Part shown: positions 8,139 through 18,846 of the stretch, in pieces
Layout: each line of letters opens with the position of its first letter
Position numbering within the stretch: position 1 is the first letter of the stretch
From: Luteimonas viscosa
GTDB taxonomy: Bacteria; Pseudomonadota; Gammaproteobacteria; Xanthomonadales; Xanthomonadaceae
DNA length: 64,000 bases
Assembly: GCF_008244685.1 (NCBI RefSeq)
Contig: NZ_VTFT01000001.1
Span: forward strand, 3,203,248 to 3,267,247
Direction: 5' to 3'
The notes under the pieces: model-generated
Database searches by the model: none
What the model saw: only the letters and a program-made list of their open reading frames with translations
What the model was told of the DNA's origin: nothing
Position numbers and translations under genes: made by a program

Positions 8139-9293
8139 GTGACGAAGCGTCCGCAGGGCGTGACGAACGACATGCCCGCGGTTGCGGACGCCGCGCCGAC
8201 GCTCCAGCATGCGTGGCATATGCGCGATCGCCCCTGGCCCATGCTGCCGATCGTCACCGCCTGGTGGACGCTCTACGGCGTCGCCTCCACCAGCCAGTGG
8301 CTGAGCATGGAGGGCGCCGACGGCGAGGTGATGCCGTTGCGGGAAGCGGCCACGCTGGGCTTCGCCTCGGCATGGTTGTGGATCCCGATGACGATGCTGC
8401 TGTTGTGGTGCGTGCGGCGCTTCCCGATCGAGCGCGGGAAGGCCTGGCGCTCGACCCTGGCCACGCTGGCGATGGTGCTGCTGCTGGTGCTGTTGCGGGC
8501 AGCGGCCGTGATCGTGCTCAACCCCTGGGTGGGCTGGTACCACGCGCCGCCGCCCTACGACGAGGTGCTGCTGGCCAGCCTGGGCAACAATTTCCTGCTG
8601 CTGTGGTTGATGGTCGGCGCGGCGCATGCGTTGCTGTACGCCGCGCGCGCCCGCCAGCGCGAGCGGCAGGCCGAACAGTTGCAGGCGGCGCTGGTCGAGG
8701 CGCGCCTGCAGGCGCTGGCCTCGCAGCTCAATCCGCACTTCATGTTCAACGCGCTCAATTCGATCGCCGAGATGGTGCACCACGACCCGGACGCGGCCGA
8801 CCGCATGCTGGTGGCGCTGGGCGAACTGCTGCGCAGCAGCCTCGACCACCAGGCGCGGCCGCTGGTACCGCTGCACGAGGAACTCGCGCTGCTGCGCCAC
8901 TACCTCGACCTCGAGAAGATGCGGCTGGGCGAGCGCCTGCGGGTGGACTGGGCGATCGAGCCGCGCCTGGACGAGTTGCCGGTGCCGCCGCTGGCGTTGC
9001 AGCCGCTGGCCGAGAACGCGATCGTGCACGCGCTGTCGCTGCGGATCTCGCCGGGCCGCCTGTCGGTGCAGGCGCGCGCGGATGAAGATGCGCTCGAGAT
9101 CGCGATCGCCGACGACGGCGGCCACCGCGAGTCGACCGTGCACCATGGCAATGGCCTGGCCAACCTGCATGCGCGCCTGCGACACCTGTACGGCGAAGGC
9201 GAATGGCTGCGCCTGGAGGCCAACGACCGCGGCGGCACCACCGCGCGATTGCGGATGCCCAGGCGCGCGGGCAGCACCGGAGTCGCGGCATGA
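8139..9293 (+). CDS. LytS/YehU-type sensor histidine kinase
   Basis: The 384-residue protein has four or five hydrophobic segments in residues ~35-170, then the His_kinase (PF06580) block with NPHFMFNALNSI near residue 197. The histidine there is the expected phosphorylation site. C-terminal ATPase boxes are visible: PLAENAIVHAL (N box) and NGLANLHARL (G box). No separate periplasmic sensor domain is evident, so the membrane helices probably sense. The GTG at 8139 was kept; an ATG at 8172 is a possible alternative. Its last codons overlap the response regulator start by ATGA, indicating coupled expression. The signal and target genes are unknown. Confidence 0.9.
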   Translation: MTKRPQGVTNDMPAVADAAPTLQHAWHMRDRPWPMLPIVTAWWTLYGVASTSQWLSMEGADGEVMPLREAATLGFASAWLWIPMTMLLLWCVRRFPIERGKAWRSTLATLAMVLLLVLLRAAAVIVLNPWVGWYHAPPPYDEVLLASLGNNFLLLWLMVGAAHALLYAARARQRERQAEQLQAALVEARLQALASQLNPHFMFNALNSIAEMVHHDPDAADRMLVALGELLRSSLDHQARPLVPLHEELALLRHYLDLEKMRLGERLRVDWAIEPRLDELPVPPLALQPLAENAIVHALSLRISPGRLSVQARADEDALEIAIADDGGHRESTVHHGNGLANLHARLRHLYGEGEWLRLEANDRGGTTARLRMPRRAGSTGVAA

Positions 9294-10048
9294 GCCGGGC
9301 CCTGCGCGCCGCGATCGTCGACGACGAACCGCTGGCCAGGCTGCGGCTGGCGCGGATCCTGGAAGAAGTCGACGGGGTGCGGATCGTCGGCACCTACGGC
9401 CATGGCCATGCCGCGCTGGAGGGTCTGCCCGGCGCGCCGGCGGACGTGGTGTTCCTCGACATCCGCATGCCGGAAATCGACGGTTTCCAGCTGCTCGCAC
9501 GCCTGCCGCGAGCCGCGCGCCCGCTGGTGGTGTTCGTCAGCGCCTATGGCGAACGCGCGCTGGAGGCGTTCGACGTCGAAGCCGTCGACTACCTGGTCAA
9601 GCCGCTTTCGCCCGCGCGCGTGCACGACGCGGTGGCGCGCGTGCGTGCCCGGCTCGAGCATCTCCCCTCGCGGGCATCGCCCGCCGCGGGCGATGCGGCC
9701 GGCGGCATGCGCTACCTGCAGCGGCTGGCGGTTCCGGATGGCGCACGCCTGCGCATGGTGCCGGTGGAGGAGATCACGATGCTGGTGGCGCAGGGCAACT
9801 ACGTCGAACTGGTCCTGGCCGGCCGCAGCCTGCTGCTGCGCGAAACCCTGGGCTCGCTGGTGGAACGGCTCGATCCCGCCCGCTTCGTGCGCATCCATCG
9901 CTCGCGCGCGGTGCGCATCGACCTGATCGAGCAGGTCGAGCCCTGCGGCGCCGGCCAGTACTGGATGCGGCTCAGGGATGGCAGCTGCCTGACGTCGGGC
10001 CGAAGTTTCCGCAAGCCGCTGCGCGAGGCGCTCGGCATCGCCGGCTGA
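9290..10048 (+). CDS. LytTR-family response regulator
   Basis: The 252-residue product has an N-terminal receiver domain (VDDEPLARLRL, phospho-acceptor Asp in VVFLDIRMPEIDGF near residue 54, Lys in DYLVKPLS). A C-terminal LytTR DNA-binding domain follows (RMVPVEEITMLVAQGNYVEL, RFVRIHRSRAVRIDLIEQVE). The ATG overlaps the kinase stop. LytTR regulators, such as AlgR in pseudomonads, bind direct repeats rather than palindromes. The pair is the only two-component system in this window. An alternative in-frame start at 9203 would lie inside the kinase gene and was rejected because MSRALRAAIVDDEP is a normal receiver N-terminus. Confidence 0.92.
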   Translation: MSRALRAAIVDDEPLARLRLARILEEVDGVRIVGTYGHGHAALEGLPGAPADVVFLDIRMPEIDGFQLLARLPRAARPLVVFVSAYGERALEAFDVEAVDYLVKPLSPARVHDAVARVRARLEHLPSRASPAAGDAAGGMRYLQRLAVPDGARLRMVPVEEITMLVAQGNYVELVLAGRSLLLRETLGSLVERLDPARFVRIHRSRAVRIDLIEQVEPCGAGQYWMRLRDGSCLTSGRSFRKPLREALGIAG

Positions 10049-10105
10049 ACCGCGGGAAGCCGCGCAGGAAGCGTGCCGGGTGGATGCGCCGATGCGGGCC
10101 TGTGC

Positions 10106-10897
10106 TCAGGCCGCGGAAGCGCGCGTGCGCAACTCCTGCGCCCGCGCCGCGCCGAGGTAGGTCGCGATCGCGCGCCGCATCACGTACAGCAGCGGGATCA
10201 GCGCGATCGCCGCGGCCATCTTCCAGACGTAGTTGACGCTGCTGACCGCGAGGAACAGCGAGGTCGGCCACTGCTGCGGTCCGAGTACGAAGGCGATCCA
10301 GATCACCACGAAGCTGTCGACCAGCTGCGAGACCGCGGTCGATCCGGTGGCGCGCAGCCACACCATGCGCTCGCCGGTGGCGCGGCGGATGCGGTGGAAC
10401 GCCCGCACATCTATCAGCTGCCCGATCAGGAACGCCACCACCGACCCGGCGATCGTCCACAGGCCCTGGCCGAACACCGCCGCGAACGCGGCCTGGTAGT
10501 CCGGCACGCCCTGGGCCTGCGCCGCCGTCATCCACCAGTCCGCCGGCGCCAGCGCGATGGCGACGAACGCGAACACGAATCCATACAGGATCAGGCCCAC
10601 CGCGATCCACGAGATCAGCCGCACGCCGCGGCGGCCGAAGTACTCGTTGATGACGTCGGTGAACACGAACACCACCGGCCACAGCAGGGTGCCGGCGGTG
10701 AAGCTCAGCGAGCCACTCTGGCCGAACAGGTTCCATTCGCGCGGCGCGATGCCCAGGGTGTCCTCGAGCGCGAAGATCTTGACGCCGATGAACTGGGCCA
10801 GGACCGCGTTGACGCAGAAGAATCCGGCGAGCGCGATGAACAGCCGCGTGGCGCGGTCGTCGAGTGGATGCGTCGGTGGCGCGGCGGGCGTTTCCAT
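10106..10897 (-). CDS. yhhQ: Queuosine precursor transporter, YhhQ/VUT family
   Basis: The 263-residue integral membrane protein has about six helices and the family hallmarks: FFCVNAVLAQFIGVKIF at the start, VFVFTDVINEYFGRR in the middle and WLRATGSTAVSQLVDSFVV. YhhQ-family proteins import queuosine precursors such as preQ0/preQ1 or queuine for tRNA modification. The ATG at 10897 was chosen over the upstream start at 10924 because residues before it do not match the family. It sits 45 bp after the stop of the alcohol dehydrogenase gene and could be read through from that operon, but it is functionally unrelated. No preQ1 riboswitch is recognisable in the short upstream gap. Confidence 0.85.
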   Translation of the reverse strand: METPAAPPTHPLDDRATRLFIALAGFFCVNAVLAQFIGVKIFALEDTLGIAPREWNLFGQSGSLSFTAGTLLWPVVFVFTDVINEYFGRRGVRLISWIAVGLILYGFVFAFVAIALAPADWWMTAAQAQGVPDYQAAFAAVFGQGLWTIAGSVVAFLIGQLIDVRAFHRIRRATGERMVWLRATGSTAVSQLVDSFVVIWIAFVLGPQQWPTSLFLAVSSVNYVWKMAAAIALIPLLYVMRRAIATYLGAARAQELRTRASAA

Positions 10898-10942
10898 CCG
10901 TCGCCAGTGTAGCGGCGGGTGCACGCCGCGACGAAACGACCG

Positions 10943-12067
10943 CTAGTCGAACAGCACCACCTGCCGGATCGCCTCGCCGCTCGCCAGCCGGTCGAAGCCC
11001 GCGTTGATCCCGTCCAGCGCCAGCGTATGCGTCAGCAGCCTGTCCACCGGCAGGCGGCCGGCGCGGTAGAGCGCGACATAGCGCGGGATGTCGCGCCGCG
11101 GCACCGCCGAGCCCATGTACGAGCCCTTCACCGTCCGCTCCTCGGCGACCAGGCTCACCGCCGGCACGCTGAACATGCGGTCGGGTGCGGGCAGGCCGAC
11201 GCTGATCGTGCTGCCGCCGCGTCGGGTCGCGGCGTACGCGGTGGCCAGCACGTGCGCGTGGCCGGCGGTCTCGATGCTGTAGTCCGCGCCGCCCCCGGTC
11301 GCCTCGCGCACCTGCGCCGCGACGTCGCCTTCGCGCGCATCGATGCAGTGGCTGGCGCCGAGTTCGCGTGCCAGCGCCAGCTTCGCCGGCACCACGTCCA
11401 CGGCGACCAGTGGCCACGCCGACGATGCGGCCGCACCCAGCAGCGCCGACAAGCCCACGCCGCCGAGCCCGAACACCGCGACGGATTCACCAGGACGCAC
11501 GCCGGCGGTGTTCACCACCGCACCCACGCCGGTCATCACCGCGCAGCCGAACAGCGCGGCGATCTTCGGCGGCAGGTCGGCATCGACGCGCACCGCCGAA
11601 TGCTCCGAGACCACCGCGTACTCGGCGAACCCTGAAACCCCGAGATGGTGGTGCAGCGGGGTGCAGCCAGCATCGTGCAGGCGCATCGCGCCGCCGAGCA
11701 GGGTCCCGCGCGCGTTCGCCGCAGCACCCGGCTCGCACAGCACCGGGCGGCCACAGGCGCAGGGAGCGCAATGCCCGCACATCGGCACGAACGAGAACAC
11801 GACGCGGTCGCCGACGCGCAGGGTCGACACGCCGTCGCCGGCCTCGACCACTTCGCCGGCCGCCTCGTGGCCCAGCAGCATCGGCATCGGCCGCGGGCGC
11901 GAGCCGTCGATGACCGACAGGTCGGAGTGGCACAGCCCCGCGGCGCGCACCCGCACCCGCACTTCGCCCGGCCCGGGTGGCTGTGCGACGACGGTTTCGA
12001 TCGCGAGCGGACGCGAGTCGGCGTAGGGCGCCGGGGCGCCCATCGTGCGCAATACCGCGGCGCGCAT
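10943..12067 (-). CDS. Zn-dependent alcohol dehydrogenase
   Basis: This is a 374-residue class III-like medium-chain dehydrogenase. The GHEAAGEV catalytic-zinc region is near residue 65 and the four-cysteine structural zinc loop CGHCAPCACGRPVLC is at ~94-109. The NAD-binding VFGLGGVGLSALLG is near 196. It would oxidise a primary or secondary alcohol to aldehyde or ketone with NAD+. It is the last gene of the leftward seven-gene operon and starts 5 bp after the thioesterase stop. In the island context it may oxidise an alcohol intermediate before CoA activation; the actual substrate cannot be read from sequence. Confidence 0.88.
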   Translation of the reverse strand: MRAAVLRTMGAPAPYADSRPLAIETVVAQPPGPGEVRVRVRAAGLCHSDLSVIDGSRPRPMPMLLGHEAAGEVVEAGDGVSTLRVGDRVVFSFVPMCGHCAPCACGRPVLCEPGAAANARGTLLGGAMRLHDAGCTPLHHHLGVSGFAEYAVVSEHSAVRVDADLPPKIAALFGCAVMTGVGAVVNTAGVRPGESVAVFGLGGVGLSALLGAAASSAWPLVAVDVVPAKLALARELGASHCIDAREGDVAAQVREATGGGADYSIETAGHAHVLATAYAATRRGGSTISVGLPAPDRMFSVPAVSLVAEERTVKGSYMGSAVPRRDIPRYVALYRAGRLPVDRLLTHTLALDGINAGFDRLASGEAIRQVVLFD

Positions 12068-12072
12068 CGTGG

Positions 12073-12504
12073 TCACGGTGGCGGTTCCACCACAAGCGCC
12101 TGCAGCGCGGCGCGGATGCGGTCCGGGATCGGTGTGCTGCGCCGGCTCCGGCGGTCGACGAACACGTGCACGAACCACCCCTCCGCCGCCGGCCCGGCTT
12201 CGCCGGCGCGGAACAGGCCGATGCCGTAGCGCACGCTGCTGTTGCCGAGCTTCTCCACCCGCAGTCCGGCGTCGACGCTGCCGGGAAACGCGAGTTCGCC
12301 GAGGAACCGGCAATGCGATTCCGCGCACAGGCCGATCGCGTCGCCGCGGTGGATGTCGAGCCCGCCCTCGGCGATTAGCCAGGTGTTGATCACCGTGTCG
12401 AAGTAGCTGTAGTACTCGACGTTGTTGACGTGGCCGTAGACGTCGTTGTCCTTCCAGCGCGTGGGAATGGCGAGGAAGTGGCGGTAGCCGTCGCGTGCGC
12501 TCAT
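12073..12504 (-). CDS. Acyl-CoA thioesterase (4HBT/YbgC-like hotdog)
   Basis: The 143-residue hotdog-fold protein has the 4-hydroxybenzoyl-CoA thioesterase signature [17 protein letters not shown] at residues ~20-36, whose Asp is the usual catalytic residue. It is most like the single-hotdog thioesterases that release CoA from short or branched acyl-CoAs. The ATG overlaps the stop of the permease gene by 4 bp, so it is translationally coupled. In a beta-oxidation operon it may recycle CoA or relieve dead-end acyl-CoAs. Confidence 0.85.
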   Translation of the reverse strand: MSARDGYRHFLAIPTRWKDNDVYGHVNNVEYYSYFDTVINTWLIAEGGLDIHRGDAIGLCAESHCRFLGELAFPGSVDAGLRVEKLGNSSVRYGIGLFRAGEAGPAAEGWFVHVFVDRRSRRSTPIPDRIRAALQALVVEPPP

Positions 12505-13898
12505 CGCGGTTCCTCGCCGGCCACGCGTGCCGGTGCCTCCGCCGGCGCGGGCGCCTTCGGGTCGCGCCCGACCAGCAGCCACCAGGCGGCGACCGCCAGC
12601 GCCAGCGCGATCCACGGATCGAACAGCGACAGCGCCACGCCTCCCAGCACCGCGCAGCCGCGCTCGGCATTGGTCCGCGGGATCGCCATGCCGATGTAGG
12701 CGCAGGCGAAGCCGGTGGTGACCAGGGTGATGGCCAGGGCCACGCCCATCAGCGGCTGCAGGCCGGTCAGCAGCGGCAGCAGGAAATAGATCAGCGGCAG
12801 GCCCATCAGGTAGTAGGAGATCAGGCCGCTGTGCAGGTCGCGCATCGCGCCCGGGCCTTCGCGCCAGCGCGAGGCGACCACCACGTGCACGCCCGCCCAC
12901 AGCGAGCCCTGGGCGGGGAAGAACGGCACCACCAGCGCCGACCCGAAGTTGCGCAGCGCCAGCGCCAGGTGCGAACGCCTCGGATCGATCCGGATCGGAT
13001 CGTCGGGACGCGCCGGCTGCGCGTCGCGCAGCACCGCGTCGCCGGTCACCCAGTCGCCGAACTGGATCACGTAGGTCAGCAGCACCAGCGGCACCACGTC
13101 GAGAAACATCGACAGCGGCGGCCAGCCGATCGAGAACGGCGACATCTTCGCCACCGCATCGCCCACCGGCGGCCACAGCCAGCCCCATTCGACCTCGTAG
13201 CGCACTTCGCCGACCAGCGGGCCGACGATCGCCGCGGCGAGGAATCCCGGCAGCAGGCCCAGCGCGGTCACGCGCCGCAGCCAGGGGTGGCGCGCCTGCA
13301 GCCGGTGCACCGGCGCCGAGAACACCAGCACCAGGCACAGCGCGCAGGCCAGCAGGATCGAAATCGGCTGCTGGTGCAGGAAGCGCGGCGCATCCGTGAC
13401 GAAGACCTGGCGGAATGCGGCGAGCGCCGAACCGATCAGGATCGTCGCCCGCAGCGTCGGCGGCAGCCAGGCCATCAGGCGGGGCCCGGCCCGGGTGACG
13501 CCCAGCGCGAACACCAGCAGCGCGTAGGAGATCGAGAGCGCGGCCATGGCCTGGAAGCGCAGCTCGGGCGTGTCGTAGCGCGCCAGCACGAAGGCCAGCA
13601 CCAGCGGCAGGGCGGGCGTGGTCCAGCCCGGCGCGTAGGGGTCGCCGAAGACCCACAGCGCGATCACCAGGAAGGTGCTGATCAGCAGCGAGGTGGCGAT
13701 GCCTTCCTCGAAGCTCATGCCGAAATAGCCGGTGAGGATCGGCACCAGCGCCAGCCCGGTCGCAGTGGCGACCAGCGTGCCCTGCAGCAGTTCCGGCCAG
13801 CACGGCCTGGTATGCAGGAACGGCAGGCGGAAGGTGAAGGGCCCCCAGCGCCAACCGCCGTTCTCGACCACCGGCGGACCGCCGCGCGAAGCGCTCAC
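12501..13898 (-). CDS. Multi-spanning permease in the acyl-CoA island
   Basis: The 465-residue protein has about 12-14 predicted helices and a loop containing [13 protein letters not shown]. Its architecture and a half-helix-like [15 protein letters not shown] region recall nucleobase/xanthine permeases and SLC26-type transporters, but I cannot place it in a named family with confidence. The GTG start overlaps the acyl-CoA synthetase stop (GTGA). A frame extension upstream to 14027 lies inside the synthetase gene and was rejected. Its position between the CoA ligase and thioesterase genes suggests uptake or export of the organic acid that the operon handles; this is inference. Confidence 0.65.
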   Translation of the reverse strand: MSASRGGPPVVENGGWRWGPFTFRLPFLHTRPCWPELLQGTLVATATGLALVPILTGYFGMSFEEGIATSLLISTFLVIALWVFGDPYAPGWTTPALPLVLAFVLARYDTPELRFQAMAALSISYALLVFALGVTRAGPRLMAWLPPTLRATILIGSALAAFRQVFVTDAPRFLHQQPISILLACALCLVLVFSAPVHRLQARHPWLRRVTALGLLPGFLAAAIVGPLVGEVRYEVEWGWLWPPVGDAVAKMSPFSIGWPPLSMFLDVVPLVLLTYVIQFGDWVTGDAVLRDAQPARPDDPIRIDPRRSHLALALRNFGSALVVPFFPAQGSLWAGVHVVVASRWREGPGAMRDLHSGLISYYLMGLPLIYFLLPLLTGLQPLMGVALAITLVTTGFACAYIGMAIPRTNAERGCAVLGGVALSLFDPWIALALAVAAWWLLVGRDPKAPAPAEAPARVAGEEPR

Positions 13899-15538
13899 GA
13901 CGTGCGCCCGTCTTCGGCTTCCTGCAGCGCCCGCCACTGCACCTTGCCGGTGGCGCTGCGCGGCAGGGCGGTGCGGAACTCGATCGCGTGCGGCACCTTG
14001 TACGCGGCCATGTGCCCGCGCGCCCATTCGATGATGTCGGCTTCGCTGGCGTCGTGGCCTTCGCGCAGTACGACGACCGCCTTTGCGCTCTCGCCACGGT
14101 GCGGATCGCGGGTGCCGATGACGCAGGCCTCCTGCACCGCCGGATGCCCGTAGAGCAGCGCTTCGACTTCGGCCGGCCAGATCTTGAAGCCGGAGGCGTT
14201 GATCATGCGCTTGAGCCGGTCGACCATGAAGAAGTAGCCCTCCTCGTCGACATAGGCGAGGTCGCCGGTGCGCAGGAAGCGCTTGCCGTCGATCTCGACG
14301 AACGTCTCGCGGTCGTCGCCAGGGCGGCCGTGGTAGCCGAGCATCACCTGCGGTCCGCAGGTGACGATTTCGCCGACCTCACCCGGCGGCAGTTCCTCCA
14401 GGGTCTGCGGATCGAGCACGCGCGCGTCGGTGTCGAAGATCGGCAGGCCCAGGCATTGCGGCTTCGGCCGGTGCACCGGGTTGAGGTGGGTGGGCGCCAT
14501 GGTTTCCGACAGGCCGTAGCCTTCCACGTAGTCCAGCCCCCACAGCTCGCGGATGCGTTCGGCGACCGCTTTCGGCATCGCCGCGCCGCCGCCGGTGAGA
14601 ATGTGCATCGAGGACAGGTCGTGGGCCGACAGGTCCTGGGCGAGGAAATCCATCAGCATGGTCGGGATCGCGGTCCACGCGCCGGCGCGATGGCGTTCGA
14701 TCAGCATCGCCGCGCAGCGCCGGTCCCAGCGCGTCATCACCACGATGGTGTTGCCGCGGTAGACCGGCGTGTTGACGCCGTTCTGCAGGCCGGTGACGTG
14801 GAACATCGGCAGGTTGGCCAGGACCACGATGTCCTTGGGCGCGAAGCACCATTCCGGACCGGCGACCGCGGTGTGCATCACGCTGCGGTGGGTGTGCAGG
14901 CAACCCTTGGGATGGCCGGTGGTGCCGGAGGTGTAGGGCATCATCGCCAGGTCGCCTGGGCCGGCGAGGTGCGCGGAAGGCGCGAAGTTTTCGGCCAGCG
15001 TGTCGACCCAGGCGACGGCGCCGTCGATGGGTTCGCGCGGCAGCGACACCACGTCGGGCAGGGGCAGGTCGGTGCCGAGGTCGATGTAGTCGGAGTAGGT
15101 GGCGACGACGACATGTTCGAGCAGGTCGCCCTTCAGCGGCAGCAGTTCGGGCGCGAGTTCCTGCGCGACCAGCGCGGTCCGTGCGCCGCTGTCGCGCACG
15201 ATGTGCCGCACTTCCTCCAGCCGGTTCATGCTGTTGACCGGCACCACCACCGCGTCCGCGCGCAGGATGGCGTACAGCGCCACCACGAACTGCGGGCAGT
15301 TCTGCATGAACAGCGCCACGCGGTCGCCACGCGCGACACCGCAGCGCTGCTGCAGGAAGCCGGCGAGCGCGAGCGCCTGCGCGTCGAGCTGCGCGTAAGT
15401 GAGTTCGCCGCCGTAGTAGAGGGTGGCGGGACGCGACGGATAGCGGCGCGCGCTGATCGCGAGGTTCTCGTACAGCGAGGTCTGCGGCAGCCCCAGGTGG
15501 CGGGGCAGGCCGGGCGGCCAGTGCGGCGAAGGCTTCAT
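13895..15538 (-). CDS. AMP-dependent acyl-CoA synthetase
   Basis: The 547-residue member of the ANL superfamily has the P-loop [11 protein letters not shown] near residue 199, [15 protein letters not shown] in the middle, [15 protein letters not shown] near 420 and the C-terminal catalytic lysine in [11 protein letters not shown] near 533. It adenylates a carboxylic acid and transfers it to CoA. Length and motifs fit medium/long-chain fatty acid or related acid ligases. It follows the oxidoreductase gene by 34 bp in the leftward operon and would supply the acyl-CoA for the divergent beta-oxidation operon. Confidence 0.92.
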   Translation of the reverse strand: MKPSPHWPPGLPRHLGLPQTSLYENLAISARRYPSRPATLYYGGELTYAQLDAQALALAGFLQQRCGVARGDRVALFMQNCPQFVVALYAILRADAVVVPVNSMNRLEEVRHIVRDSGARTALVAQELAPELLPLKGDLLEHVVVATYSDYIDLGTDLPLPDVVSLPREPIDGAVAWVDTLAENFAPSAHLAGPGDLAMMPYTSGTTGHPKGCLHTHRSVMHTAVAGPEWCFAPKDIVVLANLPMFHVTGLQNGVNTPVYRGNTIVVMTRWDRRCAAMLIERHRAGAWTAIPTMLMDFLAQDLSAHDLSSMHILTGGGAAMPKAVAERIRELWGLDYVEGYGLSETMAPTHLNPVHRPKPQCLGLPIFDTDARVLDPQTLEELPPGEVGEIVTCGPQVMLGYHGRPGDDRETFVEIDGKRFLRTGDLAYVDEEGYFFMVDRLKRMINASGFKIWPAEVEALLYGHPAVQEACVIGTRDPHRGESAKAVVVLREGHDASEADIIEWARGHMAAYKVPHAIEFRTALPRSATGKVQWRALQEAEDGRTS

Positions 15539-15572
15539 CGGGCTTGGCTCCTGTGTCGTCGTTGTCGGCGGC

Positions 15573-16568
15573 TCAGTCGGGCTGCTGCGGCACGATCACC
15601 AGCTTGCCGACCGCTTCGCGTCCGAGCAGGGCTTCGAGCGCGGCCGGCGCCTGCGAGAGCGGATAGCGCCGCGAGATCAGCGGCCGCAGCGCGCCTTCGC
15701 GCAGCCAGGCCAGCAACTGGCGGGTGTTGGCGGCGTTGGCCTCGGGTTCGCGACGCACGAAGTCGCCCCAGAACACGCCGACCAGTGCGCTGCCCTTGAG
15801 CAGCAGCAGGTTGGCGGGCAGCTTCGGGATGCCGCCGGCCGCGAAGCCCACCACCAGGTAGCGCCCGCGCCAGCCGACGCTGCGTAATGCCGATTCGGCG
15901 ATGTCGCCGCCGACCGGGTCGTAGACGATGTCGACGCCGCGACCGCCGGTGAGTGCCTTGAGCCGCTCGCGGAAATCCTCCGCGGTGTAGTCGACCGTTT
16001 CGTCCGCGCCACGCGAAAGCGCCGCCTGGCGCTTGGCCTCGCTCGCGGCCGCCGCGATCACGTGCAGGCCCATTCGCTTGCCCAGTTCGACCGCGGCCAG
16101 GCCGACGCCACCGCCGGCGCCGAGCACCAGCAGGGTTTCGCCGGGCCTGGCTTCGGCGCGATCCTTCAACGCGTGCCAGGACGTGCCGTATGTGAGCAGG
16201 AAGCTTCCGGCGAGTTCCAGTTCCGCATCGTCGGTGTCGTCGGGCAGAACGATGACGTGTCCGGCTTCGGCGACCACTTCCTCCGCGTACGCGCCGAACG
16301 CGGCGCTCCCGACCACCTTGTCCCCGACGTTCGGCGCCGCCACGCCTTCGCCGATCGCGGTGACGGTGCCGGAGAATTCGGCACCGGGTGCGAACGGGAA
16401 GTCGGGACGGAACTGGTACTTGCCCGCGACCATCAGCGCGTCGGGGAAGTTCACCGCGGCGACGTGCACGCGCACCCGTACCTGGCCGGGGCCGGGTACG
16501 GGCAAGGGCAGGTCCGCGACCCGCAGTGTGTCGGGTGCGCCCCAGGCTTCGCAGACAACGGCCTTCAT
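15573..16568 (-). CDS. NADPH:quinone oxidoreductase (zinc-free MDR family)
   Basis: The 331-residue medium-chain reductase lacks the zinc-ligand cysteines. It carries the quinone oxidoreductase pattern NFPDALMVAGKYQFRPDFPF, PGAEFSGTV and the dinucleotide-binding LGAGGGVGLAAVELGKRMG near residue 150. Such enzymes reduce quinones or the double bond of enoyl/enone substrates with NADPH. In an acyl-CoA degradation operon it may act as a 2-enoyl or unsaturated-bond reductase, an inference from context. It starts 19 bp after the IclR stop. Confidence 0.87.
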   Translation of the reverse strand: MKAVVCEAWGAPDTLRVADLPLPVPGPGQVRVRVHVAAVNFPDALMVAGKYQFRPDFPFAPGAEFSGTVTAIGEGVAAPNVGDKVVGSAAFGAYAEEVVAEAGHVIVLPDDTDDAELELAGSFLLTYGTSWHALKDRAEARPGETLLVLGAGGGVGLAAVELGKRMGLHVIAAAASEAKRQAALSRGADETVDYTAEDFRERLKALTGGRGVDIVYDPVGGDIAESALRSVGWRGRYLVVGFAAGGIPKLPANLLLLKGSALVGVFWGDFVRREPEANAANTRQLLAWLREGALRPLISRRYPLSQAPAALEALLGREAVGKLVIVPQQPD

Positions 16569-16587
16569 GCAGTGTTTCCCCCGGAGT

Positions 16588-17421
16588 TCAGAAGCGGCCT
16601 TCGGTGGCCTCGTAGACGCGGTTGCGCAGCGCCACCAGCTTCGGACCGAAGTCCTGCACCAGCTTCTCGCGCGTCATCACCGAGACGCGGCCGCTGATGT
16701 TGAAGGCGAAGTGGCGGGTACGGTCGGCCGACACCATCGGCACGCCGACCGCGAACACGTCGGGATTCCAGTCGCCCAGCGAGAACACGAAGCCGTAGGT
16801 CTCGTAGTCCTGGCGCGCGCGCTCGATGCCGGCGCGGATCCCCGGCCACGCCTCGCGCGTGCTGGTGCGTTCGAGTTCGGCCAGCCGCTGCTCGAACACC
16901 TCGCGCGGTCGCGCGGCGAGGTCGGCGCGGCCGAGCGCGGTGGTGCCGTGCGGCACGCGCGCGCCCTTCTCCAGGCGCAGGTTGAAGGTCTCGTCGCCCT
17001 GGCAGACCGCCAGCAGCAGCATGCGCAGGCCCTCGGGCACCGCCAGCATCACCGCGGCCTGGGTGTAGTCGGCCAGTTCCTGCATCAGCGGCAGGGCGGT
17101 GTCGACCACGTCGTGCCCGGCCATGTAGGCGTGGCCGAGGCCGAGCACGGCGGGGCCGAGCGCGTACTTCTCCAGGGTGGGCGAGTACTCGAGGTAGCCG
17201 AGCGCGGCCAGCGTCTGGGTGAGCCGCGACACGGTCGCCTTCGGCAGCTTCGTGCGCCTGGCGATGTCCTGGTTGCCGAGGTAGCGGTTTTCCGGCGTGC
17301 CGCGCGTGCGCTCGAAGCAGCGCAGGATCGAGAACGCCCGCACCACCGAGTTCACCAGCTGCGGGTTGCGGCCGTCGGCGTCGGTGCCGAGCGTCTGGAT
17401 GTCGCGCCTGGGGTTGCCCAT
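16588..17421 (-). CDS. IclR family transcriptional regulator
   Basis: The 277-residue regulator has an N-terminal winged helix-turn-helix (residues ~27-85, LPKATVSRLTQTLAALGYLE) and an effector-binding IclR domain from ~100, containing the conserved LVALRNRVYEATEGRF end. IclR proteins bind short palindromes and respond to small metabolic acids. The gene is embedded in the leftward operon, 1 bp after the dehydrogenase stop. It is the only dedicated one-component regulator in the island, so it is the best candidate to bind the repeated 15-mers at 18664-18841. Whether it activates or represses is not visible. Confidence 0.92.
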   Translation of the reverse strand: MGNPRRDIQTLGTDADGRNPQLVNSVVRAFSILRCFERTRGTPENRYLGNQDIARRTKLPKATVSRLTQTLAALGYLEYSPTLEKYALGPAVLGLGHAYMAGHDVVDTALPLMQELADYTQAAVMLAVPEGLRMLLLAVCQGDETFNLRLEKGARVPHGTTALGRADLAARPREVFEQRLAELERTSTREAWPGIRAGIERARQDYETYGFVFSLGDWNPDVFAVGVPMVSADRTRHFAFNISGRVSVMTREKLVQDFGPKLVALRNRVYEATEGRF

Positions 17422-17422
17422 C

Positions 17423-18658
<1,236 letters not shown>

Positions 18659-18663
18659 AAAGT

Positions 18664-18678
18664 TCCGTATAACGAAAC
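18664..18678. promoter_or_regulatory. Operator-like site A (with half-site D at 18684)
   Basis: TTCCGTATAACGAAA lies 5 bp upstream of the dehydrogenase ATG. A related half-site TTCCATG begins at 18684, exactly 20 bp away. It matches sites B and C in the form TTCC-RW-ATWAC-RRAA. Position fits a repressor or activator of the leftward operon, presumably the IclR protein. Confidence 0.55.
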
Positions 18679-18806
18679 GTAGTTCCATGAATTGTAGGAT
18701 CCTACTTCCGCCTGAGCCAAGAGTGCAAGCATTTGAAAATCAGGAAATATCTTGTGCGTCGCAGCACGCTCGGCGCTTGCAGGGTCTGCGGCGGCAGGCT
18801 AGATTA

Positions 18807-18821
18807 TTCCGAATTACAGAA
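18807..18821. promoter_or_regulatory. Operator-like site B
   Basis: TTCCGAATTACAGAA is an imperfect palindrome in the AT-rich tract before the rightward operon. Its start is 20 bp (about two helical turns) before site C, the same spacing as A to D. Confidence 0.6.
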
Positions 18822-18826
18822 TTAAG

Positions 18827-18841
18827 TTCCATATTACGGAA
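18827..18841. promoter_or_regulatory. Operator-like site C
   Basis: TTCCATATTACGGAA is the most symmetrical of the sites and ends 5 bp before the GTG start at 18847. Binding here would cover the start region of the rightward operon. Confidence 0.6.
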
Positions 18842-18846
18842 TTAAA

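Noticed and set aside
10898..10942. preQ1 riboswitch upstream of yhhQ
   Set aside because: Only 45 bp separate it from the preceding gene and no H-type pseudoknot pattern or A-rich tail could be seen.
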